Assembly: GCF_001613935.1 (NCBI RefSeq) | Contig: NZ_LQCI01000034.1 | Location: 349,031-413,030, forward strand | Source: Amycolatopsis regifaucium | Lineage (GTDB): Bacteria; Actinomycetota; Actinomycetes; Mycobacteriales; Pseudonocardiaceae | Direction: 5' to 3' | Length of the DNA: 64,000 bases | Part shown: positions 59,147 through 64,000 of the stretch, in pieces | How positions within the stretch are numbered: the first letter of the stretch is position 1 | How the letters are laid out: every line of letters starts with the position of its first letter | Program-made: the position numbers and the translations under genes | The notes under the pieces: model-generated | Databases searched by the model: none | The model's input: only the letters and a program-made list of their open reading frames with translations | What the model was told of the DNA's origin: nothing

Positions 59147-60328
59147 TCAGGCCACCTCGTCGGCGATGTACTTGGCGATCTCCAACGCGCTGGTCGCCGC
59201 CGGTGAGGGCGCGTTGAGGACGTGCACCTGGTTACGCGCGGTCTCGATCAGGAAGTCGTCGACGAGCGCGCCGTCCGGCCGCAGCGCCTGCGCGCGGACC
59301 CCGGAGCCGTGCCGCACGATGTCGTCCTCGGTGACGGCGGGCACGAGCCGTGCGAGGCTTTCCGCGAAGCGGCGGCGGGAGAACGAGCGGCGGACCTCGT
59401 CGAGCCCGGTCGGGTAGGCGTACTTGCGCGCGAGCCGCCAGACGCCGGGGAAGCGGGCGACCTCGGCGAGGTCCCTCGCGGAGATGTCGCGCCAGGTGTA
59501 GCCCTCGCGGCGCAGCGCGAGCACGGCGTTGGGGCCGGCGTGCACGCTGCCGTCGAGCATGCGGGTCAGGTGCACGCCGAGGAACGGCAGCGACGCATCC
59601 GGCACCGGGTAGATCAGGCCGCGGACGAGGTGACGGCGTTCGGGCTTCAGTTCGTAGTACTCGCCGCGGAAGGGCACGATCCGCGCGCTCGGGGTGAGCC
59701 CGGCGAGCCGCGCGACGCGGTCGGCGTGCAGGCCCGCGCAGTTGACGAGCGCGTCCGCGTGGATCACCTCGTCGCCGGTCGCCACCTCGACGCCGCCGGT
59801 GCGGCCCGCGCGGATGCCCAGCGCGGGCGTGCCGAGGCGCAGGTCGGCGTCGGACTGGTCGAGCAGGCGCACCAGCGCGGTGCAGACGGCGGGGAAGTCG
59901 ATGATGCCGGTGGACTCCACGCGCAGCGCGGCGACGCACGACACTTCGGGTTCGTACTCGCGGGCTTCGCCCGGGGTGATCAGCTTGGCCGGGACGCCGT
60001 TGGCTTCGGCCCGTTCGGCGAGCACCTTCAGCGCCGGAAGCTCCGCTTCCGAGGTCGCGACGACCAGCTTGCCGCAGACCTCCACCGGCACCCCGTACTG
60101 CCGCGCGAAGTCCACAATGGACCTATTGCCCGCGGTGGACATCCTCGCCTTGAAGGAACCCGGCCTGTAGTAGAGCCCCGCGTGCACGACGTTGGAGTTG
60201 TGCCCGGTCTGGTGGGCCGCCCAGCGGTCCTCCTTTTCGAGCACCGTGACGTCCAGGCCCCGTTTGGTCAGTTCCCAGGCCACGGCGAGACCGACGATCC
60301 CGCCCCCGATGACTACGACTGTACGCAC
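59147..60328 (-). CDS. lhgO: L-2-hydroxyglutarate oxidase/dehydrogenase
   Basis: The 393-residue FAD enzyme oxidises L-2-hydroxyglutarate to 2-oxoglutarate. The dinucleotide site VVVIGGGIVGLAVAWEL is at the N-terminus and QTGHNSNVVHAGLYY marks the family's active-site region. HAGPNAVLALRREGY and HVLNAPSPAATSALEIA are typical C-terminal parts. GTG 60328 comes 8 nt after TAGCCT on the minus strand, a leaderless arrangement. The control region is shared with the divergent TetR gene and holds its operators. Confidence 0.92.
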   Translation of the reverse strand: MRTVVVIGGGIVGLAVAWELTKRGLDVTVLEKEDRWAAHQTGHNSNVVHAGLYYRPGSFKARMSTAGNRSIVDFARQYGVPVEVCGKLVVATSEAELPALKVLAERAEANGVPAKLITPGEAREYEPEVSCVAALRVESTGIIDFPAVCTALVRLLDQSDADLRLGTPALGIRAGRTGGVEVATGDEVIHADALVNCAGLHADRVARLAGLTPSARIVPFRGEYYELKPERRHLVRGLIYPVPDASLPFLGVHLTRMLDGSVHAGPNAVLALRREGYTWRDISARDLAEVARFPGVWRLARKYAYPTGLDEVRRSFSRRRFAESLARLVPAVTEDDIVRHGSGVRAQALRPDGALVDDFLIETARNQVHVLNAPSPAATSALEIAKYIADEVA

Positions 60329-60352
60329 GATCGACCAGGCTACCCGGAGCGC

Positions 60353-60372
60353 AACCTGACGACTGTCAGGTT
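60353..60372. promoter_or_regulatory. TetR operator 1
   Basis: AACCTGACGACTGTCAGGTT is a perfect dyad of 8-nt arms around GACT. It sits between the lhgO and tetR starts, over the probable -35 zone of lhgO. Confidence 0.85.
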
Positions 60373-60383
60373 AGGTGATAGCG

Positions 60384-60403
60384 TACCTGACCGATGTCAG
60401 GTA
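60384..60403. promoter_or_regulatory. TetR operator 2, over the tetR start
   Basis: TACCTGACCGATGTCAGGTA is a perfect dyad sharing the CCTGAC/GTCAGG arms of operator 1. It lies 31 bp away, about three helical turns. The ATG of the TetR gene at 60394 is within it, and a TAGCGT -10 box precedes it at 60379-60384. Confidence 0.88.
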
Positions 60404-61005
60404 AGCGGCTCAGCAAGGACGAACGCCGGGAGCGGATCCTCGCCGCGGCGGCGCGGGTGTTCGCCGCGTCCGGCTACGACGGGGCCGGGATGCGCGAGGT
60501 CGCGACGGCGGCCGGGATCAGCACGCCCGTGCTCTACGACCATTTCCCGTCCAAGGCGAAGCTGTACGCCGGACTGCTGGAGTCCGAAGTGGACAGTCTG
60601 CTGGCAGGCTGGGCCGAGCTGCCGCCGTCGGGCACCGCCGAGGAACTGCTGCGCGGCCGGGTGGAGGCGATCTTCGCCTGGATGGAAACGAACGAACGCG
60701 GCTGGCGGATGATCTTCGCCGAAACGCCGTCCGACGAGAGCGTCGCCCAGGTGCACCGGCGCGGGCAGGCCAGGGCCACCGGACAGCTGACCGAGGTGTT
60801 CGCGCAGGTCCCCGGTCTGGCGCTGACCGCGGACCTGCCCCGCGAACGCGCGAACGAGGTACTCGCCGAAGCGGCGAAAAGCGCATTGAACGCCATCGCC
60901 ACCTGGTGGTGGAGCAACCGCGACATCCCGCGCGAGCAAGTCGTCGCGATCACGGCTGATCTGCTGTGGCGCGGTCTGGGAGCCCTGATCCAGGAGGACA
61001 CATGA
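60394..61005 (+). CDS. TetR-family regulator
   Basis: The 203-residue protein has a TetR DNA-binding domain (about 8-65; ERILAAAARVFAASGYDGAG, REVATAAGISTPVLYDHFPS) and a helical ligand domain. ATG 60394 lies 9 nt after TAGCGT and has no ribosome site, so the transcript is probably leaderless. A perfect operator covers the start, so the protein should repress itself. A matching operator faces lhgO. The SnoaL-like gene overlaps its stop by 4 nt. Confidence 0.93.
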   Translation: MSGKRLSKDERRERILAAAARVFAASGYDGAGMREVATAAGISTPVLYDHFPSKAKLYAGLLESEVDSLLAGWAELPPSGTAEELLRGRVEAIFAWMETNERGWRMIFAETPSDESVAQVHRRGQARATGQLTEVFAQVPGLALTADLPRERANEVLAEAAKSALNAIATWWWSNRDIPREQVVAITADLLWRGLGALIQEDT

Positions 61006-61493
61006 GCATCGAAACCATCGAGCGGTACCGCCGGGCTCTGGAGACACGAGACGTCGAACTCGGGCTGAGCGCCTACGCGCCGGACGCGGTGGTGCGTTCG
61101 CCGTTGACCAGCCGGGTGCGGTTCACCGGGCACGCGGAACTCAGGCCGCTGCTGGAAGTCGCCTTCAGTCATCTGCGCGACGTCCGCTTCAGCACCGACA
61201 CCGGCGACTCGTCGACGCGCGTGGTCGTCTACTCCGCGCGCATCGGCGACGAGGAGGTCGAAGAGGCGGCGGTGCTGAAGCTCGACGAAGACGGGCTCAT
61301 CGCCGAAGCGACGTTGTTCGTGCGGCCGTTGCCCGGCCTCGTCGCGCTCATGGACGCCTTCGGCCCCGACATCGCGCGCCGCAACGGCCGTACCTTCGCG
61401 GCCCGGTTCCTGAGCGTGGCCACCAAACCGTTGCTGGCCATGGTGCGGTCGGGCGACCGCCGTGCCGTCCCCCTGGCCGGACCCCGCCCCTGA
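61002..61493 (+). CDS. SnoaL/NTF2-like protein
   Basis: The 163-residue protein has an NTF2-like cone: IERYRRALETRDVELGLSAY, YAPDAVVRSPLTSRVRFTGH, and later GLIAEATLFVRPLPG. Such proteins bind or isomerise small molecules, or act as polyketide-type hydroxylases or cyclases; no catalytic residue pattern selects one here. ATG 61002 overlaps the TetR stop by 4 nt, so it is likely controlled by the same operator. Confidence 0.85.
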   Translation: MSIETIERYRRALETRDVELGLSAYAPDAVVRSPLTSRVRFTGHAELRPLLEVAFSHLRDVRFSTDTGDSSTRVVVYSARIGDEEVEEAAVLKLDEDGLIAEATLFVRPLPGLVALMDAFGPDIARRNGRTFAARFLSVATKPLLAMVRSGDRRAVPLAGPRP

Positions 61494-61495
61494 CC

Positions 61496-61558
61496 GCGTT
61501 CAGAGGACTAAACGCGGTGTGAGGCGTGCGGCGCTTCCGCATTCAGAGGACCAAATGC
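61496..61558. repeat. Dispersed repeat, family A copy 3 (direct pair)
   Basis: Two 20-nt units, GCGTTCAGAGGACTAAACGC (61496-61515) and GCATTCAGAGGACCAAATGC (61539-61558), lie in the same orientation, unlike the inverted pairs at 5319 and 16296. Each unit can fold its own 5-bp stem. The first unit contains the TAG stop of the DHA2 gene (61508-61510). Confidence 0.8.
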
Positions 61559-63067
61559 GGAAGTGTCGTCGGGGTCTTCGAGCACCTTCGGCACGCCGCG
61601 CAGCGTGAACAACGCGCTGGCCGCCAGTAGCGCCATGAGCCCCGCCGAGCACAGCATCGTCAGCTGCAGCCCGTCGACGAACGCCAGTTTCGCGTTGGCC
61701 AGGACCAGCGCTCCTTGCTCGGGCGGCAACTGCGCCGCGACCTGGACGGCACCACCGAGAGTGTCCGAGACCGTCTCGGACGGCAGACCCGCCGGGACGA
61801 CGAGTTCGCTCCGGTAGAGCGCCCCGAGCACACTGCCCAGCACCGCGATCCCCAGCGCCCCGCCGAGTTCCGTCGCCGTCTCGGAGATCGCCGACGCCGC
61901 GCCGGCCCTGGCCTTCGGGACGACGCCGAGCACCGTGTCCGTCGCGACCGAGAGAATCAGCGCCAGGCCGACGCCGAAGATGATCATCGCGGCGAGCAGT
62001 TCGGGGTAGACGATCGTCACGCTGATACCCGAGTACAACGCGAAGCCGACCGCCGAAAGACCGCACCCCAGCGCGATGGTGACCGCCCGGCCGAAAAGCT
62101 TGATCCCCAGTGGGGCGAGTACGCCGCCGAGGATCGCGCCGCCCATTCCCGGCAGCCCGGCGAGCCCGGACTTCAATGGCGACCAGCCCGCCACCAGCTG
62201 GAGGTACTGCGCGAACATCACGGACACCGCGAGCTGCGCGAACATCGCCAGGATGGTGGTGCCGATCGTCGCCGAGAACGCGCGTTGCGTGAACAGCTTG
62301 AGGTCCATCAGCGGTTCGGCCAGCCTCGGTTGCCGCACGAAGAACGCAGGCAGAGTGCCGAGACCGAGCACCGCGGCGACGGCGATGTCCCAGTGTCCCC
62401 AGCCCTTGTACGCGATTTCCTTGATCGTGTAGACGATCCCGACCAGACCGACGATCGACAGCAGCACACTGAGCACGTCGATCCGGCCGGGTTCCGGATT
62501 CTTCGACTCGGGCAGGATCAGCGCGCCGGCGATCACCATGACCACCACCACCGGCACGTTGACCAGGAACACCGAACCCCACCAGAAGTGCTCGAGCAGG
62601 ACACCGCCGACGAGCGGTCCCAGCCCGAAACCGAGGATCGTCAGCCCACTCGAAATCCCGATCGCGGCGGCACGTTCCTTGCCGGTGAACACGTTCCGCA
62701 CGATCGACAGCGTCGAGGGCATCAGCGTCGCGGCGGCGATCCCCAGCAGCACGCGGGCGGCGATCAGGAGTTCCGCGGTCGGCGCGTACGCCGTGATCAC
62801 CGAGGCGATCCCGAACAGCGACGCCCCGATCAGCAGCAGCTTCTTCCGCCCGATCCGGTCGCCCACGTTCCCCATCGTGATCAGCAGCCCGGCGAGCGCG
62901 AAGCCGTACGCGTCGGCGATCCACAGCATTTCGGTCGCCGACGGACGCAGCTGTTCCGACAGGGACGGCAGCACCAGATGCAGCACGGTGAGATCGATCG
63001 CGATCAGCAGTTGCGCGAGGACGCAGACCGCGAGCGTGCCGACCTTGCGGCCGCGGCCGATGGTCAT
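61508..63067 (-). CDS. DHA2-family MFS drug exporter (EmrB/QacA type)
   Basis: The 519-residue permease has fourteen membrane segments. Motif A is GNVGDRIGRKKLLLIGASLF (about 66). The motif C-like GISSGLTILGFGLGPLVGG lies in helix 5, and an Asp in AIDLTVLHLVLPSL in helix 1 suits proton coupling. It resembles LfrA/QacA multidrug exporters. ATG 63067 overlaps the TGA of a small upstream frame. The last residues are encoded by a family A repeat, which also gives the stop codon. Confidence 0.92.
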   Translation of the reverse strand: MTIGRGRKVGTLAVCVLAQLLIAIDLTVLHLVLPSLSEQLRPSATEMLWIADAYGFALAGLLITMGNVGDRIGRKKLLLIGASLFGIASVITAYAPTAELLIAARVLLGIAAATLMPSTLSIVRNVFTGKERAAAIGISSGLTILGFGLGPLVGGVLLEHFWWGSVFLVNVPVVVVMVIAGALILPESKNPEPGRIDVLSVLLSIVGLVGIVYTIKEIAYKGWGHWDIAVAAVLGLGTLPAFFVRQPRLAEPLMDLKLFTQRAFSATIGTTILAMFAQLAVSVMFAQYLQLVAGWSPLKSGLAGLPGMGGAILGGVLAPLGIKLFGRAVTIALGCGLSAVGFALYSGISVTIVYPELLAAMIIFGVGLALILSVATDTVLGVVPKARAGAASAISETATELGGALGIAVLGSVLGALYRSELVVPAGLPSETVSDTLGGAVQVAAQLPPEQGALVLANAKLAFVDGLQLTMLCSAGLMALLAASALFTLRGVPKVLEDPDDTSAFGPLNAEAPHASHRV

Positions 63068-63195
63068 CGCGTCACCCCGAAGGTGAATTCCGGCGAGTGA
63101 CGCGCCGTGCCGTGCTCACCGTCGCCGAGGTGGAACCGGGTGCTCATGTGCCGCACGGCGAGGAAGTCTTCGGGTGATCCCGCGAGGTAGGTCAT
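63064..63195 (-). CDS. Possible 43-residue leader-like protein coupled to the exporter
   Basis: ATG 63195 begins TYLAGSPEDFLAVRHMSTRF and the frame ends in TGA overlapping the exporter's ATG by 3 nt. In-frame sequence continues upstream for about 15 more codons without a stop (GAVTLAAMTYLAG), so a longer form is possible. There is no clear ribosome site. It might be a truncated enzyme remnant or a small coupled protein. No family recognised. Confidence 0.4.
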   Translation of the reverse strand: MTYLAGSPEDFLAVRHMSTRFHLGDGEHGTARHSPEFTFGVTR

Positions 63196-63322
63196 GGCCG
63201 CGAGCGTGACCGCCCCAGCTGACCGCCCGCGCACCGAACGCTGACGGCTCGTTTCGTGTCATCGGAATGTCATGTGCTCCGCGCGAAGCTTTCGGCACAC
63301 AAGACCGAAAGCGAGGGATTCC

Positions 63323-63556
63323 ATGCTCGGCAACAAGGTGTACATGATCGCGGGAGCCGTGTTCAGCGTCCTCTTCGTCGCGCTCGCGATGATCGAGTTC
63401 TCCACCGGCTACCCCGAAGACGGCCTACAGGACCTGTTCTACGCCGCACTGAGCGCCGGGGCCGGCGCGCTGCTGTACGTCCTCGACCGCCGTCAGCGCG
63501 AGCGCCGCGCAGCCGCACTGGCCACCGAAGACGCAGCACAGCGTGATGCCCGATGA
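63323..63556 (+). CDS. Small membrane protein with two helices
   Basis: The 77-residue protein has two membrane helices (about 5-25 and 40-58) and a charged tail (LDRRQRERRAAALATEDAAQ). ATG 63323 has GAGGG 6 nt upstream. Its stop overlaps the next start by 4 nt, suggesting the two membrane proteins act together. No family recognised. Confidence 0.75.
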   Translation: MLGNKVYMIAGAVFSVLFVALAMIEFSTGYPEDGLQDLFYAALSAGAGALLYVLDRRQRERRAAALATEDAAQRDAR

Positions 63557-64000
63557 GGAACATCGACGGCGGCTTTCTCGCCGCCCCGGACCAGGCCGCG
63601 CTCGAACGGCGGGAGCGCGACATCCGCAAGGGCAAGCTCGCACTGGCCTTGACCGTCGTCGGCGGCTTCGTCACGCTGATCGCCGGTTACCAGGTCTTCG
63701 TGGACTTCTCCCCGGGCGCGCTGGTGGTGACGATGATCGCGCTGGCCGTCGCCGTCGGCGGCGGGATGCTCACGAAACAGCTGAACCGCACCGTGCGGTT
63801 CCGGGTGCACAAGCCGAACGCGGGGCTGGTCGCTGCCGCGAAGCTGTCCGGAATCCTGGTCGTCTTCTTCGCGCTCGCCGCGCTGCTCGGCTCGATCGAC
63901 GCTCCCGGTCCGCTGCGCGTCATCCTGATCGCCGGTGTCTGCGGGGTCCTCGCCTACGTGCGATCGCTGCACGACCAGCAGTGGGTGCTCTTCGAATTGG
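63553..64000 (+). CDS. Membrane protein, 3' end outside the window
   Basis: At least 149 residues are present with four membrane segments: LALTVVGGFVTLIAGYQV, ALVVTMIALAVAVGGGML, LSGILVVFFALAALLGSI and VILIAGVCGVLAYV. The N-terminal 32 residues are charged. It starts in ATGA overlap with the preceding small protein. The C-terminus is cut by the window edge. Confidence 0.7.
   Translation, partial: MRNIDGGFLAAPDQAALERRERDIRKGKLALALTVVGGFVTLIAGYQVFVDFSPGALVVTMIALAVAVGGGMLTKQLNRTVRFRVHKPNAGLVAAAKLSGILVVFFALAALLGSIDAPGPLRVILIAGVCGVLAYVRSLHDQQWVLFEL

Noticed and set aside
1..64000. tRNA genes, CRISPR arrays, transposases or prophage genes
   Set aside because: No TPsiC-arm pattern with a matching acceptor stem, no regular short repeat array, and no recombinase or phage protein was found on reading both strands.

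Overview
The window is 64 kb of high-GC actinobacterial chromosome. GTG and TTG starts are frequent, many coding regions overlap by 1-4 nt, and several starts sit 6-8 nt after a TANNNT-type -10 box with no ribosome binding site (leaderless). The family set includes Septum_form and DUF3558/DUF4232 lipoproteins, an F420/PPOX-type reductase, a SigE-type sigma factor, a class F sortase and IdeR/DtxR boxes. Together these suggest a Pseudonocardiaceae bacterium close to Amycolatopsis. That placement is inference. No rRNA or tRNA gene, prophage, transposase or CRISPR array is visible.

Layout. 0-7.3 kb: rhodanese, DUF4328 membrane protein, a PIN toxin with a putative antitoxin, a P450 with an aromatic/His-rich secreted peptide gene upstream, DUF5926, DUF952, and a SigE-type sigma factor overlapping a membrane protein gene. 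7.3-11.4 kb: iron-linked genes (ferritin and a DUF2470 protein behind IdeR-like boxes), arginine deiminase, a CPBP protease and a PPOX reductase. 11.4-16.2 kb: a tandem pair of paralogous membrane proteins, then a coiled-coil membrane protein and a solute-binding/von Willebrand A protein. 16.3-21.8 kb: homogentisate dioxygenase, a divergent unknown gene, an IclR regulator, DUF998, a GDT1-type transporter and an S41 peptidase. 21.9-29.1 kb: cytochrome bd oxidase (cydA, cydB), a single-chain CydDC exporter and a DevS-like histidine kinase. 29.2-41.5 kb: Excalibur protein plus sortase, a histidine phosphatase with altered motifs, a secreted HAD phosphatase, a STAND ATPase, and an M14 peptidase / NarL-type regulator / glycerophosphotransferase-like operon. 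41.6-50.4 kb: an acidic unknown protein, a VapBC pair, an unannotated-size membrane peptide, coaA, macro domain, pheA, a phosphoglycerate-mutase-like gene and an MFS exporter. 50.6-64 kb: zincin, Septum_form protein, a DUF1190-like / glutathionylspermidine-synthase-like / DUF350 operon, haloalkane dehalogenase, class III aminotransferase, serS, DUF3558 lipoprotein, L-2-hydroxyglutarate oxidase opposite an autoregulated TetR, a DHA2 exporter, and small membrane proteins running off the end.

The genes are mostly conserved housekeeping or accessory-core types in short operons. The main regulatory themes visible in the DNA are iron (IdeR boxes), respiration (cyd genes, kinase, a separate NarL-type regulator) and a TetR switch with two matched operators. 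Running through the region are at least three families of short dispersed palindromic or conserved-motif repeats. One copy lies in frame inside cydDC, and one supplies the stop codon of the DHA2 exporter. The items most worth a second look are the aromatic secreted peptide beside a P450, a palindrome built from DnaA boxes between cydA and cydB, the three-gene YgiBC/YjfL-like operon, and the repeat families.
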